Positions 1 through 9,107 of a stretch of DNA of 64,000 nt are shown piece after piece. Made by a program: the position numbers and the translations under genes. The notes beneath the pieces were generated by a model. The model searched no databases, was not told where the DNA came from, and was given only the letters and a program-made list of their open reading frames with translations. Positions within the stretch are counted from its first letter, which is position 1. Each line of letters starts with the position of its first letter. Source of the DNA: Noviherbaspirillum suwonense (lineage in GTDB: Bacteria; Pseudomonadota; Gammaproteobacteria; Burkholderiales; Burkholderiaceae_D); assembly GCF_900182955.1 (NCBI RefSeq), contig NZ_FXUL01000007.1:62001-126000 (forward strand). Reading direction: 5' to 3'.

Positions 1-27
1 CATTTATTAAAACTAAAGGAGACAAAA

Positions 28-993
28 ATGAATTGCATGAAAGTTGCAGTAGCAGCGGTACTCGCCATGGTAGGCGGCGCAGCATTGGCCCAGGACTATC
101 CGAACAAGCCCATTACTTTGGTCATCGGTTTTCCACCGGGCGGCGGTGCGGACGGCGTGGCACGCCTGATGACCGACAAGATGTCCAAATTGCTCGGACA
201 GCCCGTCATCATGGACTACCGGCCCGGCGCCGGTACGACGATTGCATCCACTTATGTCAGCCGCGCAGCACCGGACGGCTACACCATATACATGGGTAGT
301 GCCGGCATCTATGGAGCGGACAAGGTGCTCTACAAGGGCATCAAGTATGAAGCAAAAGATTTTATGCCGATCGCACGGTGGACGCGTTCGCTCATGCTGC
401 TTGCCGTCAATACAGCAAGTGGTATTAAATCGACCCAGGACCTGATTGCACGTGCCAAGAGCGCGCCGGACAAGGTCAGCTATGCTTCATCTGGCAACGG
501 GGTTGCACCGCATCTCGCCGGCAGGCTGTTTGAACTGCAAAGCGGCGCGCAAATGATGCATGTGCCGTTCAAGGGTGGCGCGCCCGCCGTGCAGGCGGTT
601 GGTTCCGGCGATGTCGACATCACGTTTGGGACGCCACCGTCCATTTTGCCAATCGCGCAGACAGGGCGTATCACGCCCATCGCGGTGACTACAGCGCAGC
701 GCTCACCGCTGTTTCCAAACCTGCAGGCCATCTCGGAAGCAGGACTAAAGGACTACGACTATTCATTCTGGTTCGGCCTGTATGGTCCGGCAGGACTTCC
801 CAAGGAAATCGTCAACAAATTGTTCGAGGCAAGCATCGAGGCCCTGGGCGACCCAGAGACCAAGGCCAAGCTCGCGCAGTCTGGCAATGAAGCGTTTCCC
901 TCGACGTCTCCGACCGAATTTGCGCAATGGGCGCAAGCCGAAGGCAAACTATCGAAGGAGCTGACGGAAAAATCCGGGGCAAAGGTCGATTAA
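28..993 (+). CDS. Bug-family (TctC-like) periplasmic solute receptor
   Basis: Predicted periplasmic binding protein of the Bug / tripartite tricarboxylate receptor family, 321 aa, the usual length. Residues 1-21 form a signal peptide (hydrophobic core, cleavage after ALA). The mature protein begins with the family pattern YPNKPITLVIGFPPGGGADGV, followed by QPVIMDYRPGAGTT and the conserved HVPFKGGAPAVQAV segment in the middle. The start is supported by AGGAGACA at 17-24, four bases before ATG. These receptors bind carboxylates; no TctA/TctB membrane partner lies in the window, so it is an orphan receptor, as is common in Burkholderiales. The nearby tarD and dctA genes suggest a C4-dicarboxylate or tartrate ligand, which is inference only. 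Ligand cannot be read from sequence. Confidence 0.93.
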   Translation: MNCMKVAVAAVLAMVGGAALAQDYPNKPITLVIGFPPGGGADGVARLMTDKMSKLLGQPVIMDYRPGAGTTIASTYVSRAAPDGYTIYMGSAGIYGADKVLYKGIKYEAKDFMPIARWTRSLMLLAVNTASGIKSTQDLIARAKSAPDKVSYASSGNGVAPHLAGRLFELQSGAQMMHVPFKGGAPAVQAVGSGDVDITFGTPPSILPIAQTGRITPIAVTTAQRSPLFPNLQAISEAGLKDYDYSFWFGLYGPAGLPKEIVNKLFEASIEALGDPETKAKLAQSGNEAFPSTSPTEFAQWAQAEGKLSKELTEKSGAKVD

Positions 994-1397
994 TTTTTTA
1001 TAGGCACGCAATTTTTGATAAGCCGATGCTGGCATTGTCCTTACGACGGAGTGATGCAATATCAGCCAGAGTGAGGCTTCGCGGACGAAGCGGACTGATT
1101 GTCGAGCAGGAGGTAGCGTGCTCTGGATCGTAGCGTCGCCATCGATCAGGAGCACGCGCAAGAGAGTGTTTCCGGAAAATGATAATTAATTACTCTGTTA
1201 AAGCTAATTTTAAATAGGAGCACAGCTAAGCTTTGGGCCTGCACCCGGACGGCCATTACTCAATAAAGAGATAGTGCCGATCCGCAGGCGGCTTTAGACT
1301 GACGGCTGACGGAGCGGCAAGGGACTGTCCCTGAGCAAAAGCAGGCTATCCCCGGCCCGATGCAGGTGACCGCCTTATAAAAAAATGAGCAAAAATC
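994..1397. other. Intergenic, no gene recognised
   Basis: About 400 bases between the Bug receptor and the convergent lipoprotein gene. Short T-rich sequence follows the receptor stop, but there is no clear hairpin. Open frames here are short and resemble no family I know. Confidence 0.5.
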
Positions 1398-1829
1398 CTA
1401 CAAAGGGTGGTCGTTGTTCCAGATATCAGCCACGATGCGCCACTTGCCATCCGTTCCCTGTCGCCAGACCAATATGTCCTTGCCCTGGACTTTTCTTTCT
1501 CCTACGGTGACGACATAGCGACTCATCTCGATGGCCGTTAGACCCAGCATCTGAATTTCGATAGGCGTCTTTTCTATATGAGACAACCCCTGGTTAAACC
1601 GTGCTTGCCAGAATGACTGGATTCCTGCTCGCCCAGCCAGCATAGGAACGTTGGATGGCATAAGCCGGGCGTCCTCGGCATAGACCATGGCAAGCGAAGG
1701 GGAATCTTGCCTGTTGAATGCCTCTTGAAAGGCGGACATTCCCTGTCGCACACCAGCGTCTGACATCTCTATTGACGCGCAACCCGAAAGCGCTAGAAAA
1801 GCTGATGAAAGGATTATTTTATTAAACAT
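1398..1829 (-). CDS. NTF2-like (SnoaL/DUF4440 type) lipoprotein
   Basis: 143-aa predicted lipoprotein. The open frame extends upstream, but the start at 1829 is chosen because GAGGAG lies 7 bases before it and the protein then begins with a proper lipoprotein signal: MFNKIILSSAFLALSGC, lipobox LSGC with Cys17. The mature part has the cone-fold NTF2/SnoaL pattern: a helix with FQEAFNRQDSPSLAMVYAED, a PSNVPMLAGRAGIQSFW segment, and C-terminal strands ending in GKWRIVADIWNND. Proteins of this fold may be ketosteroid-isomerase-like enzymes or non-catalytic binding domains, so no reaction can be assigned. It faces the Bug receptor tail to tail and is not obviously part of the tartrate operon. Confidence 0.8.
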   Translation of the reverse strand: MFNKIILSSAFLALSGCASIEMSDAGVRQGMSAFQEAFNRQDSPSLAMVYAEDARLMPSNVPMLAGRAGIQSFWQARFNQGLSHIEKTPIEIQMLGLTAIEMSRYVVTVGERKVQGKDILVWRQGTDGKWRIVADIWNNDHPL

Positions 1830-2801
1830 GATGAGCGTCTCCTCACGACAATATGACGTTTTGAAAAAGCCCTGGGTATTTTTTAGGATTGAAATAAAGA
1901 TATTCTTTCCTATTTCGTCAGTCCTGATAAATCTCAACACTTCTATGCCGGCTACTTTGCTTAGCCGCGCTGTGCAAAAATCCTTAACGACAGACCGAAC
2001 ATCTGAAAATTGTCCAGATCGCGGTAAAGAATTGATTGTTGCTGGACGCAAGAGGATTGCCGAGGCCCGATTTCACGATGCGTTAAATAGATAAACGGAT
2101 ATGTGGCTTGTCCGTGCCATCAAAAGAGCACGCCTTGGCCCAAGTCCGAACCAATTGGAAATCCGCATACCAGACCGCAGCCCATGCGATCAATATGAAT
2201 GGAGACAAAGTACCTTCAGCGCCGCCGTCCGTCGAATGGAAGGATGTTCAGCAGACAGTTTATCCGGTCGTCGCGTCAGGGCCTAAGGGCTGCGTCAGTT
2301 AGCCCGGTCGCCTCCGTTATTGATCTGCAAGTGGATGAGAAGCCAATTCGGACGACGATGTGTTCAACGCGTCTGCACTGAATCAGTATAAGTTTCAGAT
2401 AACCGGAGTCGGTACAGCTCTACAGTTATGGGAGTGGCGTATCTATAAAGATCCAACTATTAGAAATCTTCTATGCGAAACGGTCGGGCTTCCCGAAAAT
2501 GCAGTGCTGGGGTATCAAGCCGTTGCATGAATCAGTCGATTTATTTAATGGATGCATGCTTAGGTGAGCCGGTGTCCCCCCTTCGTCGTATTGCAGGCGA
2601 ACCTTAGGACCGATAATCAGATAAGTAGTTAGATACAAGCAGCATACCCGCCGCCCCAGATAAGAGACGAAAGGGGACCTTAAATAAGCGACGCTTTTAT
2701 GGTGAATGTCAGTATCTTTAACCCACATGCACGAGTAACGACTGCGAACCGTTTCTCGCTTAATGCGCTGAATCCACCTAGGTGTTCACCTCACCCCATA
2801 A
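1830..2801. other. Low-coding gap, lower GC than flanks
   Basis: Nearly 1 kb between the lipoprotein start and the LysR stop. Codon structure is poor in all frames and base composition is more AT-rich than the neighbours. Frames such as 2108-2302 (+) have no recognised homology or convincing ribosome binding site. It may be eroded transferred DNA. Confidence 0.4.
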
Positions 2802-3722
2802 CTAGACTGGTTGCTGTGCACGCACTGCGACTTTCTGAAAATGTTCGACAAGAAAGTCAATGAACGCCCTAGCACGGACAGTTTGGTTCCGTTTGCTCGT
2901 GTAATAGACGAACAGATCTGCCGAGGGTTGGACAAACTCCGGGAGGACGATACGCAGGCGTCCACTCTCCAGGTATTTTGCCAAATCCCATTCCGATCGC
3001 AGCAGGATGCCATGTCCGTCAAGTGCCCAATTCAGGACAATATCGCCGTCATTGCTGGATAACATTCCCTGCACCTTAACGACCTCGCTGCGGCCGTGGT
3101 GCATCAATCGCCACACGCCATACGCGTCGTCGTTTTGACGGTGAATGATGCAGCGATGCCCGGCAAGTTCGGCAAGGTCTCCAGGCATGCCATGCCGCTC
3201 AAGGTAACGTGGCGACGCGCATAGGAAACGTCGGTTTTGCATGATGCAGCGTGCGTTAAGCCGCTTGTCCGGCAACGCACCGAAGCGGATCGCGAGATCG
3301 ACCCCGCTTTCAACCAGGTCAATGGGCCGATCCGTAAGGTCGAGCTGGACTTCCACATGCGGATACTGTTTCACAAACCTGGAAACGAGAGGTGCAATGG
3401 TCGTGCGGCCGAAGCCCAGGGACGCATTAACGCGTAGCAATCCCTTTGACACCGAGCGGCTGGACGACACGACATCCTCCATCTCCCGTACTTCGGCCAG
3501 GATCCGCGTTGCGTAGTGTAGATAGATTTCACCTTCGCTGGTAAGGCTGATGTTGCGCGTTGTCCTGTTGACCAACCGCACCCCGAGGCGTTCTTCCAAC
3601 TGCGCCAGCCGCTTGGTAGCGGCAGGAGGGGTGATGTCGAGGTCCCGCGCTGCCGTCGACATGCTGCCATGCCGGGCCAGCAAGACAAAAAACTCGAGAT
3701 GAGAAGCGATATCAGTTTTCAC
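2802..3722 (-). CDS. LysR-family transcriptional regulator, divergent from tarD
   Basis: 306-aa LysR-type regulator. The N-terminal winged helix-turn-helix (about residues 5-65) shows SMSTAARDLDITPPAATKRL followed by the typical LEERLGVRLVNRTTR. The rest (about 90-295) is the periplasmic-binding-protein-like effector domain, with DLTDRPIDLVESGVDLAIRFG characteristic of the CrgA/DmlR-like subgroup. It is transcribed away from the D-tartrate dehydratase gene with 115 bases between the two starts, the classic arrangement for an LTTR controlling its neighbour. D-tartrate or a related hydroxy acid is therefore the likely inducer (inference). No single convincing T-N11-A operator was picked out. 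Confidence 0.93.
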   Translation of the reverse strand: MKTDIASHLEFFVLLARHGSMSTAARDLDITPPAATKRLAQLEERLGVRLVNRTTRNISLTSEGEIYLHYATRILAEVREMEDVVSSSRSVSKGLLRVNASLGFGRTTIAPLVSRFVKQYPHVEVQLDLTDRPIDLVESGVDLAIRFGALPDKRLNARCIMQNRRFLCASPRYLERHGMPGDLAELAGHRCIIHRQNDDAYGVWRLMHHGRSEVVKVQGMLSSNDGDIVLNWALDGHGILLRSEWDLAKYLESGRLRIVLPEFVQPSADLFVYYTSKRNQTVRARAFIDFLVEHFQKVAVRAQQPV

Positions 3723-3837
3723 CGCAGGTTAATTAAAAAGTAAATTTGTGTGAATCATAACGCTGCTTTTAGCGAATAACCTAGCGGCTCCTATCACCCG
3801 TTGCATCCCCAAGCGTGATGCCTTAAGGAGACCAATC

Positions 3838-5004
3838 ATGAGAATCGTCGAAATCCGCGAGAAAACCCTGCCCATCAGCTCCCCGATCCGCAACGCCTAT
3901 ATCGACTTCAGCAAGATGACGCTGAGCCTGGTCGCGGTGATCACCGACGTCATCCGGGACGGCAAGCCTGTGGTCGGCTACGGCTTCAACTCGAATGGGC
4001 GCTACGGGCAGGGCAAGCTGATGCGTGACCGTTTTATCCCGCGTTTGATGGAAGCCGATCCAGAGTCGCTGGTTGACAGCACCGGCAACAATCTGGATCC
4101 GCACAAGATCTGGAACACGATGTTCACCAACGAGAAGCCGGGCGGCCACGGCGAGCGCTCGGTGGCGATCGGCACGATCGACATGGCAGTCTGGGACGCC
4201 GTGGCCAAGATCGAAGGCAAGCCGCTGTTTCAACTGCTGGCGGACCGCTACGGCAATGGCCAGCCGGACCGCAAGATCTTTGTCTATGCGGCAGGTGGCT
4301 ACTACTACCCGGGGCAGGACCACGGCAAGCTGAAGGACGAGATGCGCAGCTACATCGACCGCGGCTACACCGTCGTCAAGAAGAAAATCGGTGGCGCATC
4401 GCTAGACGAAGACCTGCGGCGTATCGATTCGATTTTGAGCGTGCTCCAGGACGGTCAAAAGCTTGCAGTCGATGCCAACGGTCGCTTCGATCTCGACACC
4501 GCCATCGAGTATGCGAAGGCGCTGTCGCAATATGACCTGTTCTGGTACGAGGAGCCGGGCGATCCACTCGATTTCGAACTGCAGGCGACCTTGCGGAATT
4601 ATTATCCCAACCCGATGGCGACAGGGGAAGACCTGTTTTCGATGCAGGACGCCCGGAACCTGATCCGTTACGGCGGCATGCGCGCCGACCGCGACTGGCT
4701 GCAGTTTGACTGCGCACTGAGCTACGGTCTGGTCGAATACCTGCGCACGCTCGACATGCTGCATGAACACGGCTGGTCGCGTTCCCGATGCATTCCGCAC
4801 GGCGGCCATCAGATGTCGCTCAATATTGCAGCCGGCCTCGGACTTGGCGGTAACGAATCCTATCCTGATCTGTTCCAGCCTTTTGGTGGCTTCCCGGACG
4901 GCGTCAAGGTGCAAAACGGCTATATCACCATGCCGGATCTGCCGGGCATCGGCTTCGAGGGCAAATCGGATCTCTACAAGGTGATGCAGGAACTGTCCGC
5001 CTGA
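3838..5004 (+). CDS. tarD: D(-)-tartrate dehydratase (enolase superfamily)
   Basis: 388-aa enolase-superfamily acid-sugar dehydratase. It matches my recollection of the characterised Bradyrhizobium D-tartrate dehydratase almost throughout, including NAYIDFSKMT, GYGFNSNGRYGQG, EKPGGHGERSVA, YAAGGYYYPG and RCIPHGGHQMSLNIAAGLGL. Family residues are all present: catalytic Lys in the KKK run (about 183), Mg ligands Asp212 (VDANGRF), Glu238 (YEEPGD) and Glu264 (TGEDLF), and His321 (IPHGGH). It should convert D-tartrate to oxaloacetate (EC 4.2.1.81) in the cytoplasm. AAGGAGACC ends five bases before ATG. Downstream are a Bug receptor and DctA, upstream a divergent LysR gene, so uptake, catalysis and control sit together. 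Confidence 0.93.
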   Translation: MRIVEIREKTLPISSPIRNAYIDFSKMTLSLVAVITDVIRDGKPVVGYGFNSNGRYGQGKLMRDRFIPRLMEADPESLVDSTGNNLDPHKIWNTMFTNEKPGGHGERSVAIGTIDMAVWDAVAKIEGKPLFQLLADRYGNGQPDRKIFVYAAGGYYYPGQDHGKLKDEMRSYIDRGYTVVKKKIGGASLDEDLRRIDSILSVLQDGQKLAVDANGRFDLDTAIEYAKALSQYDLFWYEEPGDPLDFELQATLRNYYPNPMATGEDLFSMQDARNLIRYGGMRADRDWLQFDCALSYGLVEYLRTLDMLHEHGWSRSRCIPHGGHQMSLNIAAGLGLGGNESYPDLFQPFGGFPDGVKVQNGYITMPDLPGIGFEGKSDLYKVMQELSA

Positions 5005-5044
5005 GAAGGAAGCAATCCATTAAAAATACACAGGAGACAAGACC

Positions 5045-6040
5045 ATGACCGACTTTGCTAGAACAAGGAAGATCAGTATCGCAGTAATGTCAGGCTTGAT
5101 TGCAAGCGCTGTCTCGGGCAGCGCCTTGGCGGAATATCCTGAAAAGCTCGTCACCATCGTCGTGCCCTTTTCAGCCGGCGGACCAAGCGACAAGATAGCG
5201 CGTGATCTCGCGGAAGCGCTGCGAAAACCCTTGGGTCAAACGGTCGTGGTCGAAAATACTGCCGGCGCGTGCGGTTCCATTGGAACCGCACGCGTAGCGC
5301 GCGCACCGAACGACGGATACAGGCTTCTCGTTCATCATATCGGCCTTGCGACGGCGCCTTCGCTGTATAAGAAGCCAGGCTACAAGACCGAGGACCTCGA
5401 GTTTCTCGGGTTGATCAATGAAGCCCCATCCACACTTATCGGGAAAACCGCGCTTCCCGGAAATAGCCTGGCGGACTTGCGAAAATATATTGCCGAGAAC
5501 GATAGCAAGATTAATCTTGCCAACGCAGGGGTAGGTTCAGCCTCACATCTGTGCGGACTTATCTTGCAAAACGCGCTCAAGAGCAATATGACTTCCGTGC
5601 CTTACAAAGGCACGGCGCCGGCCATGACCGATTTGATGGGCGGGCAGGTCGACCTGATGTGTGAACAGGTCACGAACAGCTCTCCTCAAATCGAGAGTAA
5701 AAAAGTAAAGGTCTATGGCGTCAGCAGCACAAAAAGGCTGACGACACCGGCCTTGGCCGACGTGCCTACACTCGAGGAAGCCGGGTTAAAGGGCTTCGAC
5801 TTCACGGTCTGGCACGGTCTTTACGCGCCTCGCGGCACCCCTCCGGCCATACTCGACAAAATTAACGCAGCGCTACGCACAGCCATTAAGGATCCCAGCC
5901 TGGTGAAGCGCCAGGAAGCCCTGGGCATTACCGTTGTGGCAGACGCCCGCGCAGAACCTGCAGGCCACAAGAAATTTTTCGAGGGTGAAGTCAACCGGTG
6001 GGCGAGGGTGATTAAGGACGCTGGAATTCAGCCTGAATAA
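5045..6040 (+). CDS. Bug-family (TctC-like) periplasmic solute receptor
   Basis: 331-aa Bug receptor with a signal peptide ending at about residue 29 (SGSALA). The mature start EYPEKLVTIVVPFSAGGPSD, then GQTVVVENTAGACGSIGT and the central VPYKGTAPAMTDLMGGQVD are family hallmarks. Translation starts behind AGGAGACA at 5032-5039, five bases from ATG. It lies 40 bases after tarD and is probably cotranscribed, so D-tartrate is the leading ligand candidate (inference). GACG replaces the common GAGG in the first ligand loop. No TctAB transporter is encoded nearby; the adjacent permease is DctA, which does not normally need a binding protein. Confidence 0.92.
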   Translation: MTDFARTRKISIAVMSGLIASAVSGSALAEYPEKLVTIVVPFSAGGPSDKIARDLAEALRKPLGQTVVVENTAGACGSIGTARVARAPNDGYRLLVHHIGLATAPSLYKKPGYKTEDLEFLGLINEAPSTLIGKTALPGNSLADLRKYIAENDSKINLANAGVGSASHLCGLILQNALKSNMTSVPYKGTAPAMTDLMGGQVDLMCEQVTNSSPQIESKKVKVYGVSSTKRLTTPALADVPTLEEAGLKGFDFTVWHGLYAPRGTPPAILDKINAALRTAIKDPSLVKRQEALGITVVADARAEPAGHKKFFEGEVNRWARVIKDAGIQPE

Positions 6041-6111
6041 TTTACTGGAGACCCGGTTCCCATAACGCTTCCGTTTCACTCCGGCTAGGCGTGCCTTGCC
6101 AGTCGGACCAC

Positions 6112-6141
6112 GAAGGTATTGCCCGACTGGGCAGTACCTTC
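6112..6141 (+). other. Stem-loop between Bug gene and dctA
   Basis: GAAGGTATTGCCC, a four-base loop GACT, then GGGCAGTACCTTC: 13-bp arms with one wobble pair. There is no U-run after it, so it is not a standard terminator. It may be an mRNA-processing or attenuation element, separating dctA expression from tarD-bug, or a protein site. Confidence 0.5.
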
Positions 6142-6233
6142 CGCATATCGCTCGTTTCCAAAAATAAAAAACGTCAGGCCCCGCGCTTTAGCAGCCTCCC
6201 TTGCTCGAAGCTGGGCGGAGCTATAGGACGAGT

Positions 6234-6249
6234 TAATGAAATTTCATTA
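6234..6249. promoter_or_regulatory. Perfect 16-bp palindrome upstream of dctA (candidate operator)
   Basis: TAATGAAATTTCATTA is a perfect inverted repeat 24 bases before the chosen dctA start. A weak promoter-like pair, TTGCTC at 6201-6206 and TATAGG at 6222-6227 (15-bp spacer), would place transcription initiation at about the palindrome, which suits a repressor site. The binding protein is unknown. Confidence 0.45.
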
Positions 6250-6273
6250 TAAATGCCCATATTGGAGATCGAC

Positions 6274-7638
6274 ATGGTGCTCGCTAGAATCAAGAATTCC
6301 CTCTCAAAACTCTACGTCCAGGTTCTAATCGGCATCATCGCCGGCGTGCTCCTGGGTCATTACGCCCCAAATATCGGCGCGGAACTCAAACCGCTCGGCG
6401 ACATCTTCATCAAGCTGATCAAGATGCTCCTGGCCCCGATCATTTTTGCGTCGGTGGTGGTCGGCATCGCGCGGATGAACAATATTCACGAGGCCGGGAG
6501 GGTGGGCGTGAAAGCCGTGGTGTACTTCGAGATTGCTTCCACGCTTGCGCTTATCGTCGGCCTGGTCGTGGGCAACGTCTTCCAGCCCGGCAGCGGCATG
6601 AACATCGACCCTGCGAAAATCGACAGAGCGGCGGTCAGCACTTACACACAGGCGGCCCAGAAGCACGGGTTCTTCGACTTCCTGATGAACATCGTTCCGA
6701 ACAGCGTGGTCGGCGCCTTTGCGAGCGGAGAGATGCTTCCCATCATTCTGTTTTCCATGCTGTTTGCCATCGCGCTTGGACGGCTTGGCGCGAAGGCCGC
6801 GCCCTTGGTTGACATGCTCGACATGTTCCTGCATGGGATGTTCGGCATCGTGCGCATCGTGATGTACGTTGCGCCGGTTGGCGCCTTTGGAGGAATGGCC
6901 TTCACGGTCGCAAAATATGGAATTGGAACGCTAGCGTCCTATGGACAGCTGATACTCGCCCTCTATGTGACCTCTGCCGTTTTTATCGCGGTCGTTCTTG
7001 GCATCGTGATGAAGATGTCCGGACTGTCTCTCTGGAAATTCTTACGCTACATCAAGGATGAAATATTCGTGACCCTTGGGACGGCTTCCACCGAAGCCGT
7101 GCTTCCCCAGATGCTGGTCAAGCTCGAAAAGCTGGGGTGCGCAAAGCCGGTTGTCGGCATGGTGCTTCCCACGGGCTATACATTCAATGCAGACGGGACC
7201 GCCATCTATCTCACGATGGCCTCGCTTTTCATAGCGCAGGCAATGAATATTCACTTGTCGATCTGGGATCAGGTATTGCTGCTCGGTGTGATGCTGCTCA
7301 CGTCGAAAGGGTCGGCCGGAGTCGCGGGCGCGGGTTTTGTCGCGCTTGCTGCAACACTGGCATCAATGCCGAATATACCTGTGGCCGGACTGGTGCTGCT
7401 GCTGGGCGTGGACCGCTTCCTCAATGAGGCGCGAGCCGTGACCAATCTCATCGGCAACGGCGTGGCAACGATTGCAGTGGCCCGCTGGGAGGGCGCCATC
7501 GACATGCAGCGCGCACGAGCGGTGCTGGACCGCGAGGTCGACGTCGATTTCGATGAAGAAACCGTCGCCCCGCAACCAGTCCCGCCCCATTTGCGCGCGG
7601 CACAAGCGGTCACGTCCGCAGGCTACCGGACGCGTTGA
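6274..7638 (+). CDS. dctA: C4-dicarboxylate:cation symporter, DctA type (DAACS/SDF family)
   Basis: 454-aa inner-membrane symporter of the dicarboxylate/amino acid:cation symporter family, with 8 transmembrane helices plus two re-entrant hairpins expected. The N-terminal KLYVQVLIGIIAGVLLGHYAPN and the C-terminal TSKGSAGVAGAGFVALAATL and GVDRFLNEARAVTNLIGNG motifs are those of DctA (succinate, fumarate, malate uptake). An upstream in-frame ATG at 6253 lacks a ribosome binding site, whereas 6274 has GGAG six bases before it, so 6274 is used. Position after tarD and a Bug receptor suggests uptake of tartrate or of C4-acids. The 233-base gap with a hairpin and palindrome suggests separate control. 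Confidence 0.93.
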   Translation: MVLARIKNSLSKLYVQVLIGIIAGVLLGHYAPNIGAELKPLGDIFIKLIKMLLAPIIFASVVVGIARMNNIHEAGRVGVKAVVYFEIASTLALIVGLVVGNVFQPGSGMNIDPAKIDRAAVSTYTQAAQKHGFFDFLMNIVPNSVVGAFASGEMLPIILFSMLFAIALGRLGAKAAPLVDMLDMFLHGMFGIVRIVMYVAPVGAFGGMAFTVAKYGIGTLASYGQLILALYVTSAVFIAVVLGIVMKMSGLSLWKFLRYIKDEIFVTLGTASTEAVLPQMLVKLEKLGCAKPVVGMVLPTGYTFNADGTAIYLTMASLFIAQAMNIHLSIWDQVLLLGVMLLTSKGSAGVAGAGFVALAATLASMPNIPVAGLVLLLGVDRFLNEARAVTNLIGNGVATIAVARWEGAIDMQRARAVLDREVDVDFDEETVAPQPVPPHLRAAQAVTSAGYRTR

Positions 7639-7745
7639 CCTGGGCGCATGCCAAATGCACGCCTCAGCAAGCCGGGCAGGTTAAAAGGCTGTCCCTGCAC
7701 CCGGCTCGCCGGCGACATCGGCTAATAACGTCAACAAAAATCTTT

Positions 7746-8888
7746 TCATTTTCCAGGCTTCAGGATGACTTTCGTCCAGCCGTGATCACGCGCATCGAAG
7801 TGCTGGTAAGCATCCGGCGCCTTGCCCAGTTCGATCTCGTGCGACACGAGGAAAGAGGGCTTTGCCCTGCCGGCATGGATCAGGTCACGCAACTGGCGAT
7901 TATAGGCTTTGACATTGCACTGGCCGGTGGCGATATGCTGGCCCTTGAACCAGCACATCCCCCAGTCAAAGACAATCTCGCCTTTCTTCGCCAGCTTGTC
8001 GGCTGCGCCCGGGTCTTGCGGTACGAACACGCCGACGACACCGATGCCCCCGGTGAACTTGACCGACTTCACCAAGTCGTTCATCGTCGCATTCGGCACT
8101 TCCTTGCCGGCAGGATCGTGGCATTGGTAGCCGACGCATTCACAGCCAACATCCGCGCCTTTGCCATGGGTTTCATCGAGGACCTGCTGCACCGGGTCCC
8201 CTTTGGAATCGTCGATGGCGATCGCGCCTATCGATTCAGCCAGCTTCAGCCGATCCGGATGGCGGTCCACCACCATCACCTTGCAGGCACCCTGGATCAT
8301 TGCCGAGTGCGCCGCCATCAGCCCAACCGGACCGCAGCCATAGATCACCACCGCATCGCCTGGACAAAGGCCGGCCAGCCGCGTCACATGCCAGCCGGTC
8401 GGAAAGATATCCGCGACCATCACGTAGTCGTTCTGCTTTTTCTCGGCATCCGGAGGCAGCTTCAGGCAGTTGAAATCGGCCCAGGGAACGCGCAGGTATT
8501 CTGCCTGGCCACCTTGCCACGGGCCCATGTCGGCAAAGCCATAGGCACCGCCGGCAAGGCCGGGTTCGTTGGCGTTCAGGCAGTATGCTGTCAATCCCTT
8601 TTCGCAATTCCGGCAGTGGCCGCAGCTGACGTTGAATGGCATGCAGACCCAGTCCCCGACTTCAAGGCGCTCGACAGCTGGCCCCACCTCCTTGACCTGG
8701 CCGAGATTCTCATGCCCGAAAACCCTTCCTGCTTCGAAGTCGGTCCTGCCTTCAAACATATGCAGATCCGAACCGCAGATGTTGGTGCTTTTTATCTCCA
8801 CGATCGCATCCGTTGGACGCTCGATTTTCGGATCGGGCACATTTTCCACGCGGACATCGCGCGGCCCTCTATAAACGACAGCTTTCAT
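7746..8888 (-). CDS. Zinc-dependent dehydrogenase, glutathione-independent formaldehyde dehydrogenase-like
   Basis: 380-aa medium-chain dehydrogenase. The start at 8888 is chosen over upstream frame extension because GGAGAA precedes it and the protein begins MKAVVYRGP. Catalytic zinc ligands are visible as Cys38 (NICGSD) and His59-Glu60 (FGHEN); structural zinc ligands are Cys89, Cys92, Cys95 and Cys103 (CGHCRNC...C). The Rossmann motif is VVIYGCGPVGLMAAH. The insertion segments (NEPGLAGGAYGFADMGPWQGGQ) are typical of the FdhA-type formaldehyde dehydrogenase/dismutase branch, which keeps NAD(H) bound. Substrate in this organism is uncertain; formaldehyde or another aldehyde/alcohol is possible. 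It appears monocistronic. Confidence 0.88.
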   Translation of the reverse strand: MKAVVYRGPRDVRVENVPDPKIERPTDAIVEIKSTNICGSDLHMFEGRTDFEAGRVFGHENLGQVKEVGPAVERLEVGDWVCMPFNVSCGHCRNCEKGLTAYCLNANEPGLAGGAYGFADMGPWQGGQAEYLRVPWADFNCLKLPPDAEKKQNDYVMVADIFPTGWHVTRLAGLCPGDAVVIYGCGPVGLMAAHSAMIQGACKVMVVDRHPDRLKLAESIGAIAIDDSKGDPVQQVLDETHGKGADVGCECVGYQCHDPAGKEVPNATMNDLVKSVKFTGGIGVVGVFVPQDPGAADKLAKKGEIVFDWGMCWFKGQHIATGQCNVKAYNRQLRDLIHAGRAKPSFLVSHEIELGKAPDAYQHFDARDHGWTKVILKPGK

Positions 8889-9107
8889 CACAGTTCTCCG
8901 GTTCACACGCGTGCCTGCCAGACGCAGCGCCCTTGAATGCATGGGTCGGTGAACCGGACCGGACAGCGTGACCACATTGCCCGCACCGATTGGGCACGGG
9001 GCCTCGACAACTCAGGATATCAAGCAATATTCATTACAGATCCGCGACCTGGAAACGGGCGTTTGACGCCGCAGCCTGCGATCGCCGATGATGTTCCGTC
9101 GTTTGGC

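Noticed and set aside
949-1161. Minus-strand frame beginning MRVLLIDGDATIQS, reminiscent of a receiver domain
   Set aside because: Similarity stops after a few residues, and there is no ribosome binding site or receiver core.
7635-8936. 433-aa open frame on the plus strand
   Set aside because: Antisense to the zinc-dependent dehydrogenase; no recognisable domain.
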